NCBI GenBank assembly: GCA_030532405.1
Contig: JAUNLF010000003.1
Coordinates: 124,001 to 188,000, forward strand
Origin: Actinomycetaceae bacterium
Lineage (GTDB): Bacteria > Actinomycetota > Actinomycetes > Actinomycetales > Actinomycetaceae
DNA length: 64,000 bases
Direction: 5' to 3'
The notes under the pieces were generated by a model, which was not told the DNA's origin, did no database searches, and worked only from the letters and a program-made list of their open reading frames with translations. Within the stretch, counting starts at the first letter, position 1; each line of letters begins with the position of its first letter. The translations under genes were made by a program, and so were the position numbers. Positions 26,242-35,274 of this stretch are shown here, piece after piece.

Positions 26242-27987
26242 GTGAAATATTACGACTACATAATCGTAGGCGGAGGTTCAGCAGGATCGGTTCTTGCTAA
26301 CAGACTGTCCTCTGACCCTGAGACTTCAGTACTGGTACTAGAAGCCGGTCGCGCCGACTGGGCACTTGATCCGTTGATCAACATGCCGGCCGCACTACCT
26401 TTCCCAATCGGAAACCCGCTTTACGACTGGAAGTACGTAACAGAGCCCGAGCCTTACATGAACGGCCGTCGGATCGAGCACGCGCGCGGAAAAGTGCTCG
26501 GCGGATCGTCCTCAATTAATGGCATGATTTTCCAGCGCGGTAACCCGATGGACTACGAGCGTTGGGCGCAAGAAGACGGCATGGAAGAGTGGGACTACGC
26601 CCACGTGCTGCCGTACTTCAAGCGGATGGAGACCACTTTGGCTGGCGCGGACGCGTGGCGCGGTGGCTCCGGCCCGCTGAAGCTCAGCCGCGGACCGGCG
26701 GACAAGCCGCTGTTCGGCGCGTTCTTTGAGGCCGTCCAGCAGGCCGGCTACCCGCTGACCGACGACGTGAACGGCTACCGTCAGGAAGGCTTCGCGAAGT
26801 TTGACCGCAACGTGGTGAACGGGCGTCGCCTGTCCGCCTCGCGCGCATACCTGCACCCGGTCAGCGACCGCAAGAACCTGCGCGTCGAAACCCTGGCGCA
26901 CGTAACCGGCCTCAAGACCGAAGGCAACCGCGTGGTCGGCGTTGACTACCTGCGCTTTGGTCGCAAGAAGGAATCCGCGAAGGCCGGCGAGGTCATTTTG
27001 GCCGGTGGCGCGTTCAACTCTCCGCAAATCCTGCAACTAGCGGGCATTGGCGACCCGAAGCTGATGGAAAGCCTCGGAATCCGCACGATCATGGACCTGC
27101 CCGGCGTTGGCCAGAACATGCAGGACCACCTGGAGGTCTACATTCAGCACGAGGCCAAGCAGCCCGTGTCGATTGGCCCGTGGTTCAACATGGCACTTGC
27201 CCCCATTATTGGTGCGCAGTGGCTGTTTGCACGCAAGGGTGTCGGATCGTCCAACCACTTCGAAGCCGGTGGCTTCATTCGTTCCAACGAGGACGTGGAT
27301 TGGCCGAACCTCATGTTCCACTTCCTGCCGATCGCAGTGCGCTACGACGGTACGCAGCCGGCCGCAAAGCACGGCTACCAGGTACACATCGGCCCGATGT
27401 ACTCCGACGTTCGCGGCGAACTCAAGATCAAGTCGCGCGACCCGTTCAAGCACCCGGCCATCCAGTTCAACTACCTGTCCACCGAGAACGACCGTCGCGA
27501 GTGGATCGAAATGGTTCGCGCCGCACGCAACATTTTGAACCAGGACGCGTTCAGCGCAATCTCCGCCGGTGAAATCTCGCCGGGCCGCGCCGTTGAGACC
27601 GACGAGGAAATCCTCGAATGGGTCCGCAACGACGCTGAAACTGCACTTCACCCGTCGTGTACCGCCAAGATGGGTACCGACGACATGTCCGTGGTGGACC
27701 CGAAGTCCATGAAGGTTCACGGCATGGAAGGCCTGCGCGTAGTCGACGCATCCGTATTCCCGTACGTCACCAACGGCAACATTTACGCACCCACCGTCAT
27801 GGTTGCAGAACGCGCAGCCGACCTGATCGCGGGCAACAAGATGCTTGACCCGCTCACCGAAGTTCCGTTCTACAAGGCAAAACAGGGCATGCCCCTGTAC
27901 CCCGAGGGCGACCCGCGCAACAACGCGTGGAACGCTCGCACCGATATCCCGTCAGCCGCTAAGGCCAACCAGGCCGCCACGGAGTAA
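26242..27987 (+). CDS. betA: Choline dehydrogenase (GMC oxidoreductase)
   Basis: An FAD enzyme of 581 residues, oxidising choline to betaine aldehyde. The dinucleotide-binding motif [17 protein letters not shown] is at about 6-22, the GMC signature [21 protein letters not shown] at about 79-99, and the second signature [15 protein letters not shown] at about 256-270. The catalytic His is in [13 protein letters not shown] and the C-terminal [17 protein letters not shown] closes the FAD site. It is the middle gene of betB-betA-betT, five bases before betT. Length fits BetA (about 560 residues). Confidence 0.93.
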   Translation: MKYYDYIIVGGGSAGSVLANRLSSDPETSVLVLEAGRADWALDPLINMPAALPFPIGNPLYDWKYVTEPEPYMNGRRIEHARGKVLGGSSSINGMIFQRGNPMDYERWAQEDGMEEWDYAHVLPYFKRMETTLAGADAWRGGSGPLKLSRGPADKPLFGAFFEAVQQAGYPLTDDVNGYRQEGFAKFDRNVVNGRRLSASRAYLHPVSDRKNLRVETLAHVTGLKTEGNRVVGVDYLRFGRKKESAKAGEVILAGGAFNSPQILQLAGIGDPKLMESLGIRTIMDLPGVGQNMQDHLEVYIQHEAKQPVSIGPWFNMALAPIIGAQWLFARKGVGSSNHFEAGGFIRSNEDVDWPNLMFHFLPIAVRYDGTQPAAKHGYQVHIGPMYSDVRGELKIKSRDPFKHPAIQFNYLSTENDRREWIEMVRAARNILNQDAFSAISAGEISPGRAVETDEEILEWVRNDAETALHPSCTAKMGTDDMSVVDPKSMKVHGMEGLRVVDASVFPYVTNGNIYAPTVMVAERAADLIAGNKMLDPLTEVPFYKAKQGMPLYPEGDPRNNAWNARTDIPSAAKANQAATE

Positions 27988-27992
27988 AACCA

Positions 27993-30059
27993 GTGTCTTC
28001 CCAAACACAAACAAAACCCGAAGTCGAAAACAAGCAACGAGTAACAGTTAACTGGCCCGTGTTCATCGGGTCAGCACTCGGCATTTCCGCGATTGCCCTG
28101 TGGACGATCATCATGCCCCAGTCGGCGGGCGACGTCCTCACAGTCGTTGTCGGATGGATTTCGAAATGGTTCGGATCCTTCTACATCGTCCTCGCAACAG
28201 TAATCGTCGTGTTCGTAATCGGACTAGCACTTTCGCGCTTCGGTAAAATCCGGCTCGGCCCACCGAACTCAAGGCCCGAGTTCTCAACATTTTCTTGGGC
28301 ATCCATGCTGTTCGCGGCCGGCATCGGCACGGACATCATGTTCTTCTCGGTAGCCGAACCGGTAGCGCAATACATGCACCCGCCCGTCGGCGACGGCCAA
28401 ACCCTCGAAGCGGCAAGGCAGTCAACCGTGTGGACACTATTCCACTACGGCATCACAGGCTGGGCCATGTACGCCCTCATGGGTATTGCACTGGGATACT
28501 TCGCTTACAGGCGCGGCCTGCCGCTGGCTGTGCGCTCGGCACTATCACCCATCTTTGGTGACAAGCTAAAGGGCGGACTCGGCCACGCCGTTGACGGCGC
28601 CGCAGTGCTCGGCACGATCTTCGGTGTTGCAACCACCCTCGGTATCGGCGTTGTCCAGCTGAACGTCGGCCTGGACATCCTGTTCGGCATCGAGCAGGGC
28701 ATCCCGGCACAGATCGGACTGGTAGCGCTCGCGGTCGTCGTAGCGACGGTTTCTGCGACCTCGGGAATTAACAAGGGTATTCGTATCCTGTCGCAGCTGA
28801 ACGTAATCCTCGCGGTGTTCCTATCCGCGTGGGTGCTGGTGACGGGTAAGACGGACTTCCTGCTGAACGCGATCGTCATGAACATTGGCGACTTCGTGGC
28901 CGGATTCCCGGGAATGACGATGGAGACGTTCGCGTACTCCGACGTGTCCGCCTGGATGGCGGGTTGGACCCTGTTCTTCTGGGCATGGTGGGTTGCGTGG
29001 GCATCCTTCGTTGGCATGTTCCTGGCGCGCATTTCGCGCGGCCGCACAATCCGCCAGTTCGTTGCGGGAACCATGACGATTCCGTTCCTTTACATCCTGA
29101 TGTGGATTTCGATTTTCGGTAACTCCGCGATTGATTACATTCGTAATGAGGGCGCAATCGACTTTGCTGAGAAGACTGTAGAAATCCCCGAGTACGGTTT
29201 CTACACGCTTCTGCAAGAGTTCCCGGCCGCTGTTTTGCTGGTCGCAATCGCCACGTTTGTTGGCCTGCTGTTCTACGTGACTTCGGCTGACTCCGGCGCG
29301 CTTGTGATGGCGAACCTGTCGGCACACTTGCCGAGCGTTCACGACGACGCTCCCGCCTGGATGCGAATCTTCTGGGCTGCGGTCACCGGTATTTTGACGA
29401 TCGGCGTGCTACTGGTGGGCGGTATTCCCGCGCTTCAGAACGCAACGATCGTGATGGGTCTGCCGTTCAGTTTCGTCATGATCCTGGTGATGCTCGGCCT
29501 CATTAAGGCATTGAATGAGGACGATCGTACGCAAAAGTCGCGCGAACGCTCCATGCGAAACATCATTACCGGTGCTGGTTCTGTAGGTGAGCTCGCGAAT
29601 GCTTCGTGGCGTGACCGCCTGGCTCGCACGTTCGACCAGGTGACGCCCGCACAGGCCAGCAGGTACTTGGACCGCGTTGCGGAACCCGCGTTGAAGGCGG
29701 TTGCTGAAGAGCTGCGTAAGCAGGGCTACAGTGCCGACGTGATCCGCGGCGGCGACGAAGCGATTGAGGACGTCATGGAATCCGTGCCGATCCTGGACCG
29801 CCTGAAGTTCGTCGCCGGTGAAGGCAACGAGCAGTTCATCTACCGCATCCTCGCGATCGACGCGCTCACCCCGGTTTACGGTGGCCGCATGTCGAAGTCC
29901 TCCGACACCTCCACGCGCCTGGAGGTCCACCTTCCCGAAGGCGGCCAGGACTACGACGTCATGGGCTACAGCGCCGACGCCCTGATCCACGACGTGTTGG
30001 ACCAGTTCGACCGTCACCAGGATTACTGGCGCGTTAAGGAAGAAGTCCTAGACAACTAG
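27993..30059 (+). CDS. betT: Choline transporter of the BCCT family
   Basis: A 688-residue, twelve-segment importer. The GTG start is five bases after betA. The substrate loop has AAGIGTDIMFFSVAEPVAQYMHPP and the BCCT signature region reads AGWTLFFWAWWVAWASFVGMFLARISRGRTIRQF. The roughly 180-residue hydrophilic C terminus (from about residue 510) is like E. coli BetT, where this tail senses osmotic stress, and longer than the short tail of betaine carriers such as OpuD. With betA and betB it makes a complete choline uptake and oxidation unit. Confidence 0.93.
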   Translation: MSSQTQTKPEVENKQRVTVNWPVFIGSALGISAIALWTIIMPQSAGDVLTVVVGWISKWFGSFYIVLATVIVVFVIGLALSRFGKIRLGPPNSRPEFSTFSWASMLFAAGIGTDIMFFSVAEPVAQYMHPPVGDGQTLEAARQSTVWTLFHYGITGWAMYALMGIALGYFAYRRGLPLAVRSALSPIFGDKLKGGLGHAVDGAAVLGTIFGVATTLGIGVVQLNVGLDILFGIEQGIPAQIGLVALAVVVATVSATSGINKGIRILSQLNVILAVFLSAWVLVTGKTDFLLNAIVMNIGDFVAGFPGMTMETFAYSDVSAWMAGWTLFFWAWWVAWASFVGMFLARISRGRTIRQFVAGTMTIPFLYILMWISIFGNSAIDYIRNEGAIDFAEKTVEIPEYGFYTLLQEFPAAVLLVAIATFVGLLFYVTSADSGALVMANLSAHLPSVHDDAPAWMRIFWAAVTGILTIGVLLVGGIPALQNATIVMGLPFSFVMILVMLGLIKALNEDDRTQKSRERSMRNIITGAGSVGELANASWRDRLARTFDQVTPAQASRYLDRVAEPALKAVAEELRKQGYSADVIRGGDEAIEDVMESVPILDRLKFVAGEGNEQFIYRILAIDALTPVYGGRMSKSSDTSTRLEVHLPEGGQDYDVMGYSADALIHDVLDQFDRHQDYWRVKEEVLDN

Positions 30060-30065
30060 CCGCAG

Positions 30066-30097
30066 CGCCGGCCCGGGCAGTTTTGCCTGGGCCGGCG
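30066..30097 (+). terminator. GC-rich hairpin after betT
   Basis: CGCCGGCCCGGGCA and TGCCTGGGCCGGCG pair with one mismatch around a GTTT loop, starting six bases after the betT stop. Confidence 0.6.
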
Positions 30098-30146
30098 TAG
30101 GCCGGCTATTTGCTCGCCAGTTTCGCCTGGTACCGGCTGGTAGGTA

Positions 30147-30202
30147 GCGAAAATCCCCTTCAAGTTTTCCGTCAAGTTGCGGATTCTTGAAGGGGATTTC
30201 GC
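30147..30202. terminator. Bidirectional terminator between betT and hpaI
   Basis: AAATCCCCTTCAAG (30151-30164) and CTTGAAGGGGATTT (30186-30199) are perfect arms with a 21-base loop, flanked by GCGA/TTCGC that nearly extend the stem. It lies between convergent genes and has A/T tracts on both sides. Confidence 0.75.
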
Positions 30203-30260
30203 GTTTGAGGGCGAGCCTCGGCTCGGGTGGGCAGACCCGTGGCCCCGGCTCGCGCTTTGG

Positions 30261-31070
30261 TTAGTATCCGGCGGGCTCGGGGCCTCCGGAGTCGCCCAGG
30301 AACTCGGCTGCCAGGGCTTCGGACCCGCGCGCGAGGATCGTGACGTCCGCGCCAACTAGCACGAAGTCCGCGCCGGCCTCAATGTATTCGCGGGCAACGT
30401 CGGGGTTGAACGCGTTGGTGCCGACCGGCTTTCCGGCCGCCTTGGCGGCTGCGATGCAGTGCTTGACGCGCGACTTGACCTCGTCGTCAGTGGCCTGCCC
30501 GATAATACCCAGGTCGGCCGCGAGGTCCGCGGGCCCCACAAAGATTGCGTCCACGCCGTCCACAGCCAGGATTTCTTCAACTTGTTCCACAGCCTGCGCG
30601 GATTCAATCTGACAAATCAAGGTGATGGTCTCGCGCGCCCTCGTCAAATAATTCGGAATACGATTCCACATTGACGCGCGTGCGAGGGCGGACCCAACTC
30701 CGCGAACGCCCGTGTCAGGGTAGTCCACGCGCTTCGCGGCGAGTTCCGCCATCTCCTTGGTGTGAACCATCGGGACAAGCAGGTTACGCACGCCGAGGTC
30801 CAAGTATTGCTTTATGAGGCGCTCATCGTTGATCGGCACGCGCACAATCGTCGACGACGGGTAGGCCTGCACCGCGTGAAGCTGGTGGAGCAAACTCGTG
30901 AGGTCGTTGGGGGAGTGCTCCGCGTCAATGAGGACGTAGTCAAGCCCGGCCGAAGCGCAGATCTCCGCGGTAAGCGGGGACGCCGCGCACGCCCACATAC
31001 CGATCAGGGCGCGGCCCTCGTCCTCAATATGTTGAACGAGAGTGCGGGGAGGTTCTAGTTGAACTGGCAT
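30261..31070 (-). CDS. hpaI: 4-hydroxy-2-oxoheptane-1,7-dioate aldolase (HpcH/HpaI)
   Basis: A 269-residue metal-dependent class II pyruvate aldolase, cleaving the hydrated intermediate to pyruvate and succinate semialdehyde. The start at 31070 gives [10 protein letters not shown] and overlaps hpaH by 16 bases; earlier in-frame codons add residues not found in the family. The catalytic His52 is in VLIDAEHSPND, Arg77 in STIVRVPI, the metal-binding Glu in LICQIESAQAV and Asp in DAIFVGPADLAAD. Length fits E. coli HpaI (about 262). It is the distal gene of a two-gene operon with hpaH. Confidence 0.93.
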   Translation of the reverse strand: MPVQLEPPRTLVQHIEDEGRALIGMWACAASPLTAEICASAGLDYVLIDAEHSPNDLTSLLHQLHAVQAYPSSTIVRVPINDERLIKQYLDLGVRNLLVPMVHTKEMAELAAKRVDYPDTGVRGVGSALARASMWNRIPNYLTRARETITLICQIESAQAVEQVEEILAVDGVDAIFVGPADLAADLGIIGQATDDEVKSRVKHCIAAAKAAGKPVGTNAFNPDVAREYIEAGADFVLVGADVTILARGSEALAAEFLGDSGGPEPAGY

Positions 31071-31840
31071 GTGATTGTTCCTAGCTGTCCGTAGTCGGCA
31101 ACAACCGAGTCGCCCTTGTAAACCCACATTGGCCTCGTGAACGATCCGGCCAGGATGATCTCGCCGGCACCCAGGAAGTCGTCGTGCGGCGCAATCTTGT
31201 TCGCCAGCCAGTGCACGCCGGCTGCCGGGTGGTTTAGAACGCCCGCGGCAACACCGGTTTCCTCGATCTCCTGATTGCGGTAAAGCATTGCAGAAATCCA
31301 GCGAAGATCGACCTCATTCACGCGAATCGGACGACCGCCGATAACCATCGCACCCATCGCCGCGTTATCCGAAATGGTGTCGACGATTGTGCGCCCCTCC
31401 ATTTCAATGCGCGAATCCAAGATCTCAAGCGCGGGAACAATCCACTTTGTGGAATCGAGGACGTCAAAGATGGTCGCGTTCGGACCCTTAATATCTTTTT
31501 CGAGGACGAACGCGAGCTCAACCTCGATACGCGGATGGGTGTAATCATCCCAGTTGAACACGGACCCGGTTTCAAAGACCATGTCATCAAAAATGACGCC
31601 GTAGTCGGGCTCGTCGATTCCGGTTGCGTACTGCATCGCCTTTGAAGTCAGGCCGATCTTACGACCGACCAGTTTGCGGCCGCGCTCCTCGTTACGCGCG
31701 CGCCACAGGCGCTGGACCGCGTAGGAATCTTCGACCACCATGTCCGGGTAGCGGGCGGTAAGTAGCGGAACGGGTTTGCGATCTTCTTTAGCTTTAACTA
31801 GCTCATCCGCGATGGATTCGATCGTTTTCGGATCCAGCAT
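31055..31840 (-). CDS. hpaH: 2-oxo-hept-4-ene-1,7-dioate hydratase
   Basis: A 261-residue enzyme of the hydratase/decarboxylase branch of the FAH superfamily (MhpD/HpaH). It hydrates the diene acid before aldol cleavage. The metal ligand pattern is in [14 protein letters not shown] and later [32 protein letters not shown] is the family N-terminal motif. HpaH proteins are about 265 residues. It is the first gene of hpaH-hpaI, transcribed from a promoter with a near-perfect TATAC-type site, so it probably belongs to the same regulon as hpaG-hpaE-hpaD although bet genes lie between. Confidence 0.93.
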   Translation of the reverse strand: MLDPKTIESIADELVKAKEDRKPVPLLTARYPDMVVEDSYAVQRLWRARNEERGRKLVGRKIGLTSKAMQYATGIDEPDYGVIFDDMVFETGSVFNWDDYTHPRIEVELAFVLEKDIKGPNATIFDVLDSTKWIVPALEILDSRIEMEGRTIVDTISDNAAMGAMVIGGRPIRVNEVDLRWISAMLYRNQEIEETGVAAGVLNHPAAGVHWLANKIAPHDDFLGAGEIILAGSFTRPMWVYKGDSVVADYGQLGTITCQFN

Positions 31841-31931
31841 GACGCCTCCTTGAGTCTGTGGATTTGGGTTCCCGGGCGCTCTTTCTGGGCGGTTGCGCAG
31901 GTGGGGCCGGTGAACCCTGTGGGCTTATTTG

Positions 31932-31947
31932 AAATCGTACACGATTT
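31932..31947. promoter_or_regulatory. Operator-like palindrome upstream of hpaH
   Basis: AAATCGT and ACGATTT are 7-bp arms around AC; the inner 12 bases ATCGTACACGAT differ from ATCGTATACGAT at one position. It lies about 92 bases before the hpaH start, between hpaH and proC. Confidence 0.6.
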
Positions 31948-31970
31948 GCGATTGGGGTTGGCTAAAAGTA

Positions 31971-32783
31971 TCAGGCCAGTTCTCTATCGCGGCGAACAGC
32001 GGCATCCACCGCGCTGACCAGCACGGGGGTGAGGCCGGCCTGTTCGGCGGCCAGCAGACCCGCTATAGTGGTTCCGCCGGGGGAGCACACGCGGTCAACC
32101 AGGTCCGATGGCGTGGCGCCCTCACTGGCGGCCTGGTCGAGAATCATTTGCGCCGAACCGGCCATGGACTGCGCGACGATTGCGACGGCCTGATCTTTTG
32201 TGAGGCCGTGTTTGACGCCGGCGCGCGCGAACGACTCCACGATCTGGTACATCCACGCCGGGGAGCTGCCCGCGAGCGCGGCGAAAATGGAGAACTCTGA
32301 TTCTTCTATAACCAGGTAGCGTCCGACGGTGCTCATGATTTGTTTGGCCTGCGAGATGTGCTCTGCGGTTGCGTGTGTTCCGGCGGCGATGCCGGTCATG
32401 GATTCACCGATTGCGGCGTTCACGTTTGGCATGACGCGGATGACGGGGATTTCACCGCCGGCGGCGCGTTCGAGGGCGGCCAGGGGCTTGCCTGCGGCCA
32501 GCGAGATCACTAGTGCACCACTGTCGGCCAGTGCGCCCGAGATTTCGGTTAGGACGCCCTCAATCGCGTATGGCTTAACGCCAAGGACAACAACGTCAAC
32601 GCTTCGCGCGAGGGCTTCGTTTGATTCAGAAACGTTCGCTCCGACTTCTTCGGCGAGCTTCGGGGCGCTCTTGCCCGACCTGTCCGTTAGGTAAATGTCG
32701 GAGGCTTTTAGGCCTTCCGATGCCACTGCTCCGCGAACTATTGCGCCAACCATGTTTCCAGCGCCGATGAATCCAACCTTCAT
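31971..32783 (-). CDS. proC: Pyrroline-5-carboxylate reductase
   Basis: A 270-residue NAD(P)H enzyme, the last step of proline synthesis. The Rossmann motif GFIGAGNMVGAIVRG is at 4-18, the conserved VVLGVKPYAIEGVL at about 66-79, RVMPNVNAAIGESMTGI in the middle, and the C-terminal signature DLVDRVCSPGGTTIAGL at about 227-243. AAGGAG precedes the ATG. It is transcribed in the same direction as hpaH but the intervening operator suggests separate control. Confidence 0.95.
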   Translation of the reverse strand: MKVGFIGAGNMVGAIVRGAVASEGLKASDIYLTDRSGKSAPKLAEEVGANVSESNEALARSVDVVVLGVKPYAIEGVLTEISGALADSGALVISLAAGKPLAALERAAGGEIPVIRVMPNVNAAIGESMTGIAAGTHATAEHISQAKQIMSTVGRYLVIEESEFSIFAALAGSSPAWMYQIVESFARAGVKHGLTKDQAVAIVAQSMAGSAQMILDQAASEGATPSDLVDRVCSPGGTTIAGLLAAEQAGLTPVLVSAVDAAVRRDRELA

Positions 32784-32887
32784 AAGGGCTCCTTCCTACT
32801 TATTCACAAGCGTAACGCGCACCCCGGTATCCACGCCCTACGTTGGGCGGGCTAAGTTTGGGGCGGACCGCGTGGGAGTCTTTGCTC

Positions 32888-33748
32888 ATGTTGCGCATAC
32901 TGAACCTTCGGCGAAAGTCGACCCTGCGGAGGCTACGGCAAAAGGCTTACGACTCCGCAATGAAAGGGTCGTCCGAAAAGTCGCCGCCGCCCGCGGTCAG
33001 GATTTTCCCATCGCCGGTCACCACCGTGGCGCTTGCGATCGCTTTGATTGCGGCCGTTTTGTTTTCATTCATGCGTTTGGGGGCGCCCGCCGATGATGCC
33101 GTGTTGGAGGGCGAGCCTGCAACCTCTCAAGGTGCGGAGGCGGGGTACTCGGAAGGTGTGGAGGCAACCTCTCAGGGGGCGGAGGGGGAGTACTCGGATG
33201 GTGTGGAGGAAACCTCTCAGGGGGCGGAGGAGGCGAACGCGGAAGGTGCGCGCGGTGGTTTTGTGATGGTCCAGGTGACGGGTGCTGTTAGGACACCTTC
33301 TGTGGTGCGCGTGCCCGCAGGGTCTCGCGGTGTGGATGCGGTGAATGAGGCCGGTGGGCTGACCGAGGATGCATCCCTGGCCAGTGTTAACCTCGCCGTG
33401 CAAGTTGTTGATGGCCAGCACATTCACGTACTCACAACCGAGGAGGCCAGCGATGCCGGCATTGTCGGCGGCACAGCTCCTGGCGGCGCGGGTGGGACGA
33501 GTGGGGCGGTCGGCGTGGGCGGCTCGGGAGGGGGAGTCGCGGTGGCCGGACCGGGCGGCTCGTGCATCGATGTGCGAACCGCCGACCAGGTGACGCTGCA
33601 GTTACTGCCCGGCATAGGCCCGGCCCTCGCCGCGCGCATTGAGGCGTACCGGGCGGAGAACGGCCTCCAAAATCCTGAAGACATAAGGGGAGTTTCTGGA
33701 ATCGGTGCGAAAACCTACGACGGTTTCAAGGACATGCTGTGCCCGTAA
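32888..33748 (+). CDS. comEA: ComEA-family competence DNA-binding protein with SLBB domain and tandem repeats
   Basis: A 286-residue membrane-anchored DNA receptor for transformation. The ATG at 32888 follows GGGAG; an earlier TTG has no site. One membrane segment lies near residues 45-65, then three 15-residue acidic repeats (TSQGAE...GVE), an SLBB domain (FVMVQVTGAVRTPSVVRVP onward), a Gly-rich linker and a C-terminal double helix-hairpin-helix (LLPGIGPALAARIEAY and VSGIGAKTYDGFKDML) that binds DNA. The stop overlaps the comEC start by 10 bases, as in the usual comEA-comEC order. Confidence 0.9.
   Translation: MLRILNLRRKSTLRRLRQKAYDSAMKGSSEKSPPPAVRIFPSPVTTVALAIALIAAVLFSFMRLGAPADDAVLEGEPATSQGAEAGYSEGVEATSQGAEGEYSDGVEETSQGAEEANAEGARGGFVMVQVTGAVRTPSVVRVPAGSRGVDAVNEAGGLTEDASLASVNLAVQVVDGQHIHVLTTEEASDAGIVGGTAPGGAGGTSGAVGVGGSGGGVAVAGPGGSCIDVRTADQVTLQLLPGIGPALAARIEAYRAENGLQNPEDIRGVSGIGAKTYDGFKDMLCP
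33119..33253 (+). repeat. Three tandem 45-bp repeats inside comEA
   Basis: Units at 33119-33163, 33164-33208 and 33209-33253 each encode 15 residues beginning A/E-TSQGAE. Unit three has diverged at its end. They lengthen the acidic stalk between the membrane anchor and the SLBB domain. Confidence 0.85.
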
Positions 33749-35274
33749 AACGAAAGGGATACCGCGATTTAAGACTCGTCGCGCCGGCCGTACTCGCGTG
33801 GTTAGCGGCCTCCGGAAGCCTGCGCTGGATAATAAGCGGCGGCAATCCCGCGGTGGTGGTCGGCCTCGTATTTGGCGCACTACTGCTCAGCTCCGCGGCA
33901 TTCGCATTCACCCCGAAAACGCCCCGGGCCAGGCACGCGCACTACCCGGTGGGATCCGTGCGGGCACTGATAGCCCTGGCCTTGCTGGCGGTCAGCTTGG
34001 CGGCAATCTCCGCGGTCGCGCACGGCATACAGTATCGCGACCACCGCGCTCACGACGCGTGCCGTACCAAATGCGTGTTGGAGGGCGAGGTCGCCCGCAA
34101 CTCCCGCGAGGTAGCCGGCAGCACGCAAACTTGGATAACCCACGTGAAACTTCGCGAAAGCTCAGCCACGCTGCTACTCATCACGCCAGCGCAAGTGCAA
34201 GCGCGAGTGGGGGATAAGGTCACGGTTTCAGGGCGAGTCCGGCCCGGGCTCAGTGCCCCCATGATCGGCTCAATGAAACCCGAAAGTATTCAAGTGCGCC
34301 GCACCGTAACTTCCAGGTCGATGTTTCGCGTCCGCCTAGATGAAGCACTGGAAGGCTTCGACCGGGACACGCACGGACTCATCGCCGGCATGAGTATTGG
34401 CGACTTTTCGAAAATGTCACCGGAAGCAAAAGACGCGATGGTCTCCACAGGAACAAGCCACCTAACCGCAATCTCGGGAACCCACCTGGCGATTGTGATC
34501 GGAACGATTCACGCGCTAATCCCGGGGCGCTCGCGGTTCAAGATAGGCGTAGTCTCCGCGCTAGTGGCAGGGCTGGTAGCGGTAGTTGGGCCAACGCCCT
34601 CAATTATTCGATCCGCGTCAATGGCTGTCATTCCAACTTGGGGAGTCATGATCGGACGCGGGGGACAGTCGATTAACTCGCTGGCGTTGGTCGCACTCAC
34701 GTGGGTGATTATCGACCCGTGGCTGTCAGTTTCGATGGGATTCATCCTGTCTACGCTCTCCACAGCCGGTGTGCTGATCGCCGTGTCGGGCGTAAAACCG
34801 GTCAAAATAAAACTGCGCCGGCCAGCACCGATTTACACGCTCAAACCACTATTTCGGTTGATAGCCAAAAAACTCGGATTCGTGATCGCGGTTCCAAGCG
34901 CGGCAACCATAGCAACCGCGCCCGCGCTACTACACATGACAGGAGAACTCGCACTATATTCAGTGCCGGCAAACATTGCGGTCAGCCCACTCGTCGCACC
35001 CGCAACACTCAGCTCGCTCGCAACCGCAATAACCGCGCAGATAGACCCGGCGCTCGCGGCAATGCCGGGCCGCGTGGCCGCGTGGTGTGCGGGCTGGATC
35101 CTTACATTCACGCAAAAGTTTGCCGGGCTACCCCACGCGATGTTGGGGCAACCCGGCGCTCTAATCCTCATCCTCGCCCTGGACCTTGCGGCCCTGGTGT
35201 GGATCGTGTGGAAACTACTACCACTCCTCGTGCGTCATTGGATCCCAAGCGAAGCGATCCGCGGTATCAAGTAG
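33739..35274 (+). CDS. comEC: ComEC/Rec2-family DNA channel protein without beta-lactamase domain
   Basis: A 511-residue polytopic protein that would form the DNA import channel. The N-terminal half has membrane helices and an OB-like DUF4131 region (KCVLEGEVARNS to VSGRVRPG), then the Competence domain with GTSHLTAISGTHLAIVIG near 238-255. Full-length ComEC proteins are about 700-800 residues with a C-terminal metallo-beta-lactamase-like nuclease domain; here the protein stops after the last membrane helix. Many actinobacterial homologs lack this domain too, so it need not be broken. The GTG start overlaps comEA; the 3' end overlaps the convergent reductase gene by 57 bases. Confidence 0.88.
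   Translation: MPVKRKGYRDLRLVAPAVLAWLAASGSLRWIISGGNPAVVVGLVFGALLLSSAAFAFTPKTPRARHAHYPVGSVRALIALALLAVSLAAISAVAHGIQYRDHRAHDACRTKCVLEGEVARNSREVAGSTQTWITHVKLRESSATLLLITPAQVQARVGDKVTVSGRVRPGLSAPMIGSMKPESIQVRRTVTSRSMFRVRLDEALEGFDRDTHGLIAGMSIGDFSKMSPEAKDAMVSTGTSHLTAISGTHLAIVIGTIHALIPGRSRFKIGVVSALVAGLVAVVGPTPSIIRSASMAVIPTWGVMIGRGGQSINSLALVALTWVIIDPWLSVSMGFILSTLSTAGVLIAVSGVKPVKIKLRRPAPIYTLKPLFRLIAKKLGFVIAVPSAATIATAPALLHMTGELALYSVPANIAVSPLVAPATLSSLATAITAQIDPALAAMPGRVAAWCAGWILTFTQKFAGLPHAMLGQPGALILILALDLAALVWIVWKLLPLLVRHWIPSEAIRGIK

Noticed and set aside
30261-31070. Alternative call as 2,4-dihydroxyhept-2-ene-dioate aldolase-like sugar acid aldolase (GarL)
   Set aside because: The 16-base overlap with hpaH and the pathway context favour HpaI.
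33119-33253. CRISPR array or phase-variable repeat
   Set aside because: The units are in-frame 45-bp coding repeats with no spacers; they keep the frame, so loss or gain would not switch the gene off.
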